A stretch of DNA of 64,000 nucleotides from Thermotogota bacterium (GTDB lineage Bacteria; Thermotogota; Thermotogae; Thermotogales; Thermotogaceae): assembly GCA_030550515.1 (NCBI GenBank), contig JAUQPE010000011.1, positions 243,680 to 307,679 of the forward strand, written 5' to 3'. The notes below the pieces were generated by a model, which saw only the letters and a program-made list of their open reading frames with translations, had not been told where the DNA came from and made no database searches. The position numbers and the translations under genes were made by a program. This document shows, piece after piece, positions 58,087-64,000 of the stretch (position 1 is the first letter of the stretch; every line of letters begins with the position of its first letter).

Positions 58087-59295
58087 ATGGGAAAAGTGTG
58101 GATAGAGAAGATCTTTGATGATCCAGAGATTTACGTCTTGAGGGTGGACGATGGGAAGATAAGGTACTTCGAGGCGGTTTGGGAGATACCAGAGGGCATC
58201 ACCTACAACGCCTACCTTCTCAAACTTCCAAAGGCGACGGTGTTGGTGGACGGATGGAAATCGGATTATTCGGAGGAGTTCTTGAAGACCCTCTCCAAAT
58301 TGGTAGACCCGGCCGAGATCACGCACGTGATCGTCCACCACACCGAACCGGACCACAGCGGCACACTTCCGAAGGTCTTGGAAGCGAACGGGTACAGGGC
58401 GAAGATCTTATGCTCAGCCTTCGCGAAAAAGCTACTCGAAAATTTCTACGACATCACCGAGAACGTGAACGTGGTCTCGGACGGTGAGAGGGTTAACCTA
58501 TCCGGCAAGACCTTCCGCTTCTTGATGGTGCCGTGGCTACACTGGCCTGACACGATGGTGACTTACTTGGAGGAGGACGGTGTGTTGCTGGGTTGCGACG
58601 TGGGTGGTGGGTACTCCATGCCGAATGCGCTCGACGACTCGAGCGATTCGGTGGTGCGAGAGTACCTACCTTTCGTGACGAAGTACGTCGTCACCGTGAT
58701 AGGTCATTACAGGAAGTACATTCTGGAAAACCTGGAAAAACTCAAGTCGTTGCCCATAAAAGCCATCCTGCCGGGACACGGCTTGGTGTGGCGAAGGTCG
58801 CCAGAGATTCTGCTGCGGCACTACCTCGAGGTCGCCCAGGGGAAGGTCGAAGAGGGGAAAGTTTTGGTGCTTTACGACTCGATGTACGGTTTCGTGGAAA
58901 AACTGATGGACGAAGTCCTGAAAAGACTGGATGGATTCGGCATGAAACCTGTTGTCTTCAAATTCTCCGATTCGGAGAGATCTTTTGTTTCTGACGTGCT
59001 CTCCCACGTGCCGAGCAGTCAAGCTTTGATTTTCGGCGTATCCACTTACGAAGCGCACCTTCATCCAGTCGTCGAGCACGCCGTGAGGTTAATCGCGGAA
59101 AAGGCGAGCTACGAAAAACCCGTTTTGGTTTTCAGCGTGCACGGGTGGGCTGGTGTCGCGGAGAAGGTCATGGGGGAGATTTTGGGTAAGACACACCTCA
59201 AGGTGGTGGAGTTCGTCGAGGTGAGGGGCGGTAAAACGGAAGAGGCGAAGATCGGCGAGGCCATCGAGAAGTTGTTGAAGACGCTTGGGAGATGA
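58087..59295 (+). CDS. Flavodiiron protein (oxygen/NO reductase)
   Basis: 402 residues from the ATG at 58087 (AAAGGAGATGG upstream). The N-terminal metallo-beta-lactamase domain with diiron ligands H-x-E-x-D-H at 85-90 (HHTEPDH) and HWPDTM, GCDVGGGY, GHG further on. The C-terminal flavodoxin domain from about 255 has VLYDSMYGFVEKL. It reduces oxygen to water in anaerobes and closely resembles the T. maritima protein of known structure. Electrons normally come from rubredoxin, not encoded here; the next gene may supply the reductase. Confidence 0.94.
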   Translation: MGKVWIEKIFDDPEIYVLRVDDGKIRYFEAVWEIPEGITYNAYLLKLPKATVLVDGWKSDYSEEFLKTLSKLVDPAEITHVIVHHTEPDHSGTLPKVLEANGYRAKILCSAFAKKLLENFYDITENVNVVSDGERVNLSGKTFRFLMVPWLHWPDTMVTYLEEDGVLLGCDVGGGYSMPNALDDSSDSVVREYLPFVTKYVVTVIGHYRKYILENLEKLKSLPIKAILPGHGLVWRRSPEILLRHYLEVAQGKVEEGKVLVLYDSMYGFVEKLMDEVLKRLDGFGMKPVVFKFSDSERSFVSDVLSHVPSSQALIFGVSTYEAHLHPVVEHAVRLIAEKASYEKPVLVFSVHGWAGVAEKVMGEILGKTHLKVVEFVEVRGGKTEEAKIGEAIEKLLKTLGR

Positions 59296-59299
59296 AACC

Positions 59300-60421
59300 A
59301 TGAGGGTTGTGATCGTCGGGAATGGACCAGCCGGTGTCGAGGCAGCAAGACTCCTGTCACGCGAGCACGAGGTTGTTTTGGTAGAGAAAGAAACGGTGTC
59401 TCATTACTCCAAACCCATGCTCAGCCACTTCATAGCGGGGCTCGTCGAAGAGAAAAGACTCTTCCCTTACTCTCCGGAGTGGTACGAAAGAAACGGGATA
59501 AATCTCCTGCTGGGAACCGAGGCAAGAAGAGTTGACACTTCCAAAAAGATCTTGAACGCGGGCGGAGGAGAGCTTCCGTACGATGTTTTGATCCTCGCGA
59601 CAGGCGCAAGACCCAGGTTACCACCGGTTGAAGGGAAGGAGCGCTTTCTGACGCTTCGAACTTTCGAGGATGCGGAAAGAATAAAAAAACTCTTGGACAC
59701 GGAAGGAGAGATGATCGTCGTCGGGGGAGGGTTCATAGGTCTGGAACTCGCTGGCAACTTGGCAAAGAGAGGCTACAAAGTGACGGTGGTGGAGAAAGAA
59801 AAGGGAGTTTTGGGCCTCGACGAAGAACTCACGGGGAGAATCGTCAACGTCCTGAGGGAGGCGGGTGTGGAGGTCTTGCTCGGTACTTCCGTTCTGAAGG
59901 TCACGGAAGACACGCTCCTCACGGACAGGGGCGAGTTGAAAGGAAGGTTGAAAGTTTGCGCCATAGGTATCGAACCTGAGGTTTCCCTCGCGAAGGCATC
60001 CGGGATAGAAACGAGGCGCGGAATAGTCGTCAACAGACGCTTCGAGACTTCCGCAAAGGATGTGTACGCCATAGGAGACTGTGCGGAGTACAACGGGATC
60101 ATATGTGGGACGGCGAAGGCGGCGATGGAACACGCGAAGGTGCTGGTGAACATCCTAAACGGCATCCCAGACAGGTACCTCTTCGAGAGAAGGTCTTCGA
60201 TCTTTAAGTTCGGTGACTTCCCCATAGCCATCGTGGGCGTGCCGAGGGGAAGAGGGGTTTGGCTCGACAGGGAGACCAAGGCCTTTTACGACGGTGAAGA
60301 TGTGGTGGGGGTGGTGGTGTTGGAGGACATGAAGAAGGCGCAAGAATGGGTTCACCACTTCCTCGAAGCTCCCCCACCACCCGAGGAACCTCCACCGAAC
60401 CCTCCGGATCCCCCGCGGTAG
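59300..60421 (+). CDS. FAD-dependent NAD(P)H oxidoreductase (rubredoxin reductase/NADH oxidase type)
   Basis: 373 residues from the ATG at 59300. FAD-binding GNGPAGVEAA at 7-16, NAD-binding VVGGGFIGLELAG near 140 and the second FAD motif VYAIGDCAEY near 255. In a unit with the flavodiiron gene, four bases apart, so it probably feeds electrons to it through rubredoxin. The last 18 residues (APPPPEEPPPNPPDPPR after EA) are an odd proline tail that is the exact antisense of the Gly/Ser tail of the TPM gene (70-base overlap). Confidence 0.88.
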   Translation: MRVVIVGNGPAGVEAARLLSREHEVVLVEKETVSHYSKPMLSHFIAGLVEEKRLFPYSPEWYERNGINLLLGTEARRVDTSKKILNAGGGELPYDVLILATGARPRLPPVEGKERFLTLRTFEDAERIKKLLDTEGEMIVVGGGFIGLELAGNLAKRGYKVTVVEKEKGVLGLDEELTGRIVNVLREAGVEVLLGTSVLKVTEDTLLTDRGELKGRLKVCAIGIEPEVSLAKASGIETRRGIVVNRRFETSAKDVYAIGDCAEYNGIICGTAKAAMEHAKVLVNILNGIPDRYLFERRSSIFKFGDFPIAIVGVPRGRGVWLDRETKAFYDGEDVVGVVVLEDMKKAQEWVHHFLEAPPPPEEPPPNPPDPPR

Positions 60422-61077
60422 CCTCCACCGAACCCGCCCGGAGGGATTCTGGGCCCGCCTGGCCCGACGTATCGAACTCTCTTGCCGTACACCGACGCGA
60501 AGATCACGAAAGCGACGAAGACGATGATGGGAACCAGAATCTCCCAACTTGAATCGCTCTTGGGGAGCTTTTCTGTGCCCGAGATCTCCACGTCGTATTC
60601 CTTCGCAGCTTCGGCGACGATCGCCAAGTACCCGTAGTACACGCCCTTCGAGAACTCACCTTTTTGAAAGTACGGTATCACGTACTGGTCGAGTATCCTC
60701 CCCGCCTTACCGTCGGGTATGGCCCCCTCGAGACCGTACCCGACCTCTATCCTCACGGACCGGTCCTCCATCGCCACAAGAAGCAAAACACCGTTATTCT
60801 TATCCTTCTGACCGATGCCCCATTTCCTGAACAACTGGTTCGCGTACTCTTCCACACTCATCCCGCCCAAGCTCTTGACGATCACGACGGCAACCTGCGC
60901 CGTTGTCTTTTCTTCCAGCTCTCTGCCCAGAGAGACGATCTTCTCGACAGTTTCCCTGTCCAGAATTCCCACGTAGTCGTTGACATACTTCTCTGGGGTC
61001 GGGGAGGGAAAGTCTGCCGAAAAACAGCTAACGAGCGTCAACAAAACGAGTGAAGCGACGATCAGCGTTTTCCTCAT
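60352..61077 (-). CDS. TPM-domain lipoprotein (YgcG type)
   Basis: 241 residues. A lipobox LVSC puts the lipid cysteine at residue 18. The TPM domain (about 30-160) has VNDYVGILDRETVEKI, VAVVIVKSLGG and RIEVGYGLEGAIPDG. A membrane helix (about 177-195) and a Gly/Ser-rich tail (GGFGGGYRGGSGG) follow. Function uncertain; relatives occur with LemA, as here. ATG overlaps the LemA stop (TGATG). Confidence 0.87.
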   Translation of the reverse strand: MRKTLIVASLVLLTLVSCFSADFPSPTPEKYVNDYVGILDRETVEKIVSLGRELEEKTTAQVAVVIVKSLGGMSVEEYANQLFRKWGIGQKDKNNGVLLLVAMEDRSVRIEVGYGLEGAIPDGKAGRILDQYVIPYFQKGEFSKGVYYGYLAIVAEAAKEYDVEISGTEKLPKSDSSWEILVPIIVFVAFVIFASVYGKRVRYVGPGGPRIPPGGFGGGYRGGSGGFGGGSSGGGGASRKW

Positions 61078-61643
61078 CAGAATTTCACCTCAGGCACCTT
61101 CGAAGCACTGGGAGAAGCCTCGAAGTACTCCTTCTCGGTGAATCCGAACATCCTGGCGAACAACACACCGGGGAACCTCTTTATGGAGCTGTTGTATCTC
61201 TTCACAGCTTCGTTGTAATCTCTCCTTGCGATGGCGATCCTGTTCTCCGTTCCCGCGAGTTCATCCATGAGTTGCCTGAAGTTGGCGTCAGCCTTCAAGT
61301 TTGGATAGTTCTCCACGATCACAAGGAGCCTCGCCAAAGCAGAGGACAGTTCCGCATCGGCCGTCGCACCCTCTCCCGGCGTCCTCGCGCCGACGAGTTT
61401 GGCGCGGGCGTTGGCGATCTCTTCGAGTATTTCCCTTTCGTGGATGGCGTAACCTTTCACCGTCTCGACGAGGTTCGGGATGAGGTCGGCTCTCCTTTGG
61501 AGTTGGTTTTGGATCTGGCTGTACTTCTCTCTGACCTCCTGCTCGAGCGAAACGAACCTGTTGTAGTACCCCACAAAGCTGAAGATCACGATCAGCACCA
61601 AAACTATCACGATGATCCAAACTATCGATTTCTTCACTTCCAT
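61077..61643 (-). CDS. lemA: LemA-family membrane protein
   Basis: 188 residues. N-terminal membrane helix IVWIIVIVLVLIVIFSFVGYY, then the helical LemA domain with NRFVSLEQEVREKYSQIQNQLQRRADLIPNLVE and ARRDYNEAVKRYNSSIKRFPG. Usual partner of TPM proteins; molecular role unknown. Start ATG 61643 behind GGAGGGATGG. Confidence 0.93.
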   Translation of the reverse strand: MEVKKSIVWIIVIVLVLIVIFSFVGYYNRFVSLEQEVREKYSQIQNQLQRRADLIPNLVETVKGYAIHEREILEEIANARAKLVGARTPGEGATADAELSSALARLLVIVENYPNLKADANFRQLMDELAGTENRIAIARRDYNEAVKRYNSSIKRFPGVLFARMFGFTEKEYFEASPSASKVPEVKF

Positions 61644-61679
61644 CCCTCCTTCAAACTTTCCGCTTGAATTATTCTAACA

Positions 61680-62189
61680 TCACTTCCGGAAATCGACCAA
61701 CTCCACCGAGTAGTCTTGATCCGTCACCTCGAACTTGAGCACAAGCTCTGCGTCCTTTCCCATCACCCAACTGAAGACCTTCTGGTTGTCCGTGTAGAGG
61801 CTGAATCGCTTTCCCGTGTACTTTCCCACCCTTTCATCTCCTTCGTAGACGATCTTGGCGCCGTACACGCTCACGGTCGCAGGTCTATCCACGTCTATCG
61901 CTTGGAAGAACGGCAGAAAACCCGGGTTGTTCACGTAACTGAGCATGATGTAAAGGTAAGGGGCCGAGAAGTACTCGTAATCGATCTCATCTTGAACCGT
62001 GAACTTGACGGTGTAGTTGACCTCGTAACCCTCCGCTTTCTTCTCCACCTGCAACATGGTCAGGGCCGATCTACCCTCAAAATTGACCTTGTAAGTGATC
62101 GACTTGTAGTCGAGCAGATTGACGGGTTCTCGTTGCGCTAGAGCGACCACAGCCAGAGCTATCAGAGACACCACAAGAAAGGTCTTCAT
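61680..62189 (-). CDS. Exported beta-rich protein, unknown
   Basis: 169 residues from the ATG at 62189 (GGAGGGGGGGAG upstream). Signal peptide KTFLVVSLIALAVVALAQ. The mature part is alternating beta sequence with many Tyr and Asp residues (SITYKVNFEGRSALTMLQV, YLYIMLSYVNNPG). It has no cysteine and no family recognised. Follows the Cys-containing exported protein on the same strand, 22 bases apart, so likely one transcript. Confidence 0.65.
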   Translation of the reverse strand: MKTFLVVSLIALAVVALAQREPVNLLDYKSITYKVNFEGRSALTMLQVEKKAEGYEVNYTVKFTVQDEIDYEYFSAPYLYIMLSYVNNPGFLPFFQAIDVDRPATVSVYGAKIVYEGDERVGKYTGKRFSLYTDNQKVFSWVMGKDAELVLKFEVTDQDYSVELVDFRK

Positions 62190-62211
62190 ACGTTCTCCCC
62201 CCCTCCGGCGT

Positions 62212-63267
62212 TCAACGCGATGCCGGTACAAAGACGGTCTTCGCAATCCAACGTTTGACGAACTCGTACGGTCGGAAACGATCAACGTCGAGTCCAGCCC
62301 AAATCTGTACTTTTATCTCCACCTCGGCGATCGATCCTGCGGGTATTTTCACGGGCTCGGGTACGGTGTAACTGATCGGTCCAACTCGATCCAGGATGAA
62401 ATTCCTCACATCGTTCGTTTTGGGAACCGACGTGAGCACTATCGCAAGATTTGGGTTGAATGTGCCGTAAGAGTGGGGGATGGTGGCCGTCTGTCCGTTC
62501 TGGTACTTCACCGTCACCCGATAGACTATGTACTGTTCCCACGGCTGGGACGTGGGTTGCGAGTCGACCACGATCGTCAGCTTCAACTCTTGTCCTGCCT
62601 CGAACGGCTCAGGTTCGACCATCACGTCCAGCACTTTTTCGGTCTGGTAGTACCGCTGGACTTGCTGAGGTGACGAGTCCTTTCTGAAAAATTGACACCT
62701 CTGCCCCGATGCCGACGTTTTCTGCTCGCAAGCCCATTCCGCTTGCGTTCCCTTGTGGACGCCCGACATCGGTTGACCGTACACGGGATCCAAATCGAGG
62801 TCGACGACGATCCTAAAACTCCTGCACGCGAGGGGAGAGGCGGGTCTCCATCCCCAAATTTCCTTGTAACCGGCATCCAGATCTGCTTTCGTGACGTAAA
62901 AACCCACGATCTGAAAACCCCCGTATTGGTAGCTACTCGGAAAGACCGAGGAAGGACCATGGTAGACGAGCTGGTTTGTTTCTGTCTCGCTCAGCTTCAA
63001 ACCGATGAGCCTGAGACTCATGAGTCTCACTTCACCTTCCTTCAAGTCGAAGGAGTCCGCGGCACCTTGAGCTATCACCCTCATGAAGTTGATCCTCACA
63101 CCTACTTCGATCACGTCCTGACCAAAGAAGGTCGGGGGGATCGTCAAAATTTCGATGGAAGAGACCGTGAAACCCCCTGGTACCGCGTGTGTGAGGGGAA
63201 GTTTGACCTGTGTCAGACACGGAGCGGAGCAAAGGAACACAACCAGCCAAAGCAACGCTTTCTTCAT
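62212..63267 (-). CDS. Exported cysteine-containing protein, unknown
   Basis: 351 residues from the ATG at 63267 (CGGAGGTGATCG upstream). Signal peptide KKALLWLVVFLCSAPCLTQ. Cysteines include ACRSFRIV and the pair in WACEQKTSASGQRCQFF, possible disulfides in the periplasm. The sequence suggests beta-sandwich domains (VSSIEILTIPPTFFGQDVIE, VEVEPEPFEAGQELKLTIVV-like strands). No known family recognised. Has its own -10 box TATAAT at 63300-63295. Confidence 0.65.
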   Translation of the reverse strand: MKKALLWLVVFLCSAPCLTQVKLPLTHAVPGGFTVSSIEILTIPPTFFGQDVIEVGVRINFMRVIAQGAADSFDLKEGEVRLMSLRLIGLKLSETETNQLVYHGPSSVFPSSYQYGGFQIVGFYVTKADLDAGYKEIWGWRPASPLACRSFRIVVDLDLDPVYGQPMSGVHKGTQAEWACEQKTSASGQRCQFFRKDSSPQQVQRYYQTEKVLDVMVEPEPFEAGQELKLTIVVDSQPTSQPWEQYIVYRVTVKYQNGQTATIPHSYGTFNPNLAIVLTSVPKTNDVRNFILDRVGPISYTVPEPVKIPAGSIAEVEIKVQIWAGLDVDRFRPYEFVKRWIAKTVFVPASR

Positions 63268-63277
63268 AACGATCACC

Positions 63278-63325
63278 TCCGGAATGAGCAACTGATTATA
63301 CACCCGGGGGATCTATCCGGAATGA
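63278..63325. repeat. Direct repeat TCCGGAATGA flanking a -10 box
   Basis: Two exact ten-base copies, 63278-63287 and 63316-63325, start 38 bases apart. They bracket the minus-strand TATAAT at 63300-63295. The first copy overlaps the ribosome site of the exported protein gene. May be operator half-sites; chance cannot be excluded. Confidence 0.4.
63295..63300 (-). promoter_or_regulatory. -10 box of the exported-protein operon
   Basis: Perfect TATAAT on the minus strand, 28 bases ahead of the ATG at 63267. The -35 region is poor (TTCCGG-like), which may mean activator dependence. Confidence 0.5.
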
Positions 63326-63391
63326 AATTCTTGAATCAAGATAGGTCAATCGCGTTGTGTTAAGATCGATACTGTGGAGGAGGGATCGAGC

Positions 63392-63631
63392 GTGTGCATG
63401 TACCATCGTTGGTGGGGAACTTTTTGGCCTACGGGTTGGATTGTTTTCGGTGTGGGTGTGGTTCTTTTGATCGTTTTCTTGGTGTTGTTGGCTGTCTCCC
63501 TCTTCAGGTGGGCTGAGGGAAAACCATCGAGAAGTAAAAGAGAAGCCCTGGAAATATTGAAGGAAAGACTCGCGCGCGGCGAGATCACTGAGGAAGAGTA
63601 CGAGAGGTTGAAGAGAAAAATCGAGGAATAA
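63392..63631 (+). CDS. Small SHOCT-domain membrane protein
   Basis: 79 residues from a GTG at 63392 with GGAGGAGGGA upstream; ATG 63398 is also in frame. One membrane helix (WIVFGVGVVLLIVFLVLLAVSLF), then a C-terminal SHOCT motif EALEILKERLARGEITEEEYERLKRKI. SHOCT regions mediate oligomerisation in many unrelated proteins. Function unknown. Confidence 0.82.
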   Translation: MCMYHRWWGTFWPTGWIVFGVGVVLLIVFLVLLAVSLFRWAEGKPSRSKREALEILKERLARGEITEEEYERLKRKIEE

Positions 63632-63654
63632 CCGCCGTGGGGTGAGGTGCGATC

Positions 63655-63912
63655 TTGGAAAGGAGTAAAGACTGGTTGGACGTTGCGCTAGGAGATCTCG
63701 AGCACGCCAAACACGATTTGGAGAGTGGTTACTACAATTGGGTGTGTTTCCCAACTCAGCAGACCGTAAAGAACACAAGGTCGCGAAGGTTAGAACCGCA
63801 CGTTTACTCCCTGAGCGAGTACGAGCACGTAAAAAGCGTCGTTAACGAAATGATAAAGGACAGCATAGTGATCTTCCAAAGAAAAGATCTCTCCTCAAAC
63901 CACTCTCGTTGA
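63655..63912 (+). pseudogene. HEPN-MNT remnant: HEPN start fused to nucleotidyltransferase end
   Basis: 85 codons from a TTG with GGTGAGGTG upstream. Residues 1-36 (RSKDWLDVALGDLEHAKHDL, then YYNWVCFPTQQ) are the opening of a HEPN domain. From about residue 45 (PHVYSLSEYEHVKSVVNEMI, KDSIVIF) the sequence resembles the end of a minimal nucleotidyltransferase (MntA) domain. Neither domain is complete: the HEPN R-x4-6-H active site and the MNT GSxxxG/DxD site are missing. Best read as a two-gene HEPN/MNT toxin-antitoxin pair joined by an internal deletion. It might still be translated. Confidence 0.6.
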
Positions 63913-63942
63913 TCCTCGTCGTGTGATGATGTCACGAAACAA

Positions 63943-63971
63943 AAAAAGGGGAACTTGCGTTCCCCTTTTTG
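63943..63971 (+). terminator. Bidirectional intrinsic terminator at the window end
   Basis: AAAAAGGGGAA, loop CTTGCG, TTCCCCTTTTT. Works in either direction; it closes the SHOCT/HEPN-remnant unit. Confidence 0.85.
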
Positions 63972-64000
63972 TTTCCATACCTCTAAGGTTCGATTGAAAC

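Overview
The window is about 64 kb of chromosome from a member of the Thermotogales, most likely Thermotoga or Pseudothermotoga. The evidence is the gene content and close resemblance, judged from memory, to Thermotoga maritima proteins. Examples are a 60-residue one-cluster ferredoxin with Cys10/13/16/51, CheC with E13/N16/E112/N115, CheD with T21/C27/H44, DnaA, MtnA, an MTA/SAH deaminase and a flavodiiron protein. Base composition is near half G+C. Genes are packed tightly and start codons are often GTG or TTG behind strong AGGAGGTG-type ribosome binding sites. I see no tRNA, rRNA, insertion sequence, prophage or CRISPR array, and no gap between genes exceeds 300 bases.

Layout. Positions 1-227 (minus) hold the start of a DNA alkyltransferase. 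Positions 278-8928 (plus) hold a tight operon: thiamine pyrophosphokinase, dxr, rseP, ispG, a CBS-ACT protein, uppP, a metallo-beta-lactamase-fold protein, glgA and galT. It joins isoprenoid and undecaprenyl-lipid supply to sugar metabolism. spoVS and a small unknown gene follow behind their own promoter. Positions 9492-24084 (minus) are one continuous run of overlapping or touching genes: membrane serine protease, rnhB, DUF47, mazG, a SurA-like foldase, mtnA, then fliR, flhB, flhA, flhF, flhG, a PilZ protein, cheC, cheD, sigma-28 fliA and three unknown genes. Positions 24326-33663 (plus) hold a Pit-type transporter, a chemoreceptor, OsmC, an iron alcohol dehydrogenase, a lytic transglycosylase, the NAD(P)HX repair enzyme, a TPR membrane protein, a PflX-like radical SAM protein and trmB. 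Positions 33610-38329 (minus) hold dnaA, ferredoxin, an unknown gene, a metallopeptidase-like/VWA protein and its MoxR ATPase.

Positions 38420-39260 (plus) encode two small membrane-anchored proteins, one with an Mrr-type nuclease fold. A TolB-like propeller follows on minus. Positions 40444-54755 (plus) hold an ArsB/NhaD-family permease, the MTA/SAH deaminase, panD, an RluD-type pseudouridine synthase, two envelope genes, glnA, a secreted propeller, a sodium-pump decarboxylase beta subunit, two subunits of a 2-oxoacid:ferredoxin oxidoreductase, eno, a cation diffusion facilitator and tsaB. Positions 54763-57905 (minus) hold a ClpC-type ATPase and a Spy-like secreted protein. Positions 58087-60421 (plus) hold a flavodiiron oxygen reductase and an FAD oxidoreductase. 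Positions 60352-63267 (minus) hold TPM/LemA and two secreted proteins. The window ends with a SHOCT protein and a collapsed HEPN/nucleotidyltransferase remnant.

No complete new system is proven. The best leads are the HEPN/MNT remnant, a promoter-leader-terminator unit ahead of the long minus-strand operon, the extended sigma-28 operon with three unknown genes, the MoxR/VWA cluster beside a membrane-anchored Mrr-like nuclease, the mosaic chemoreceptor, and the repeated 3-prime overlaps of convergent genes.
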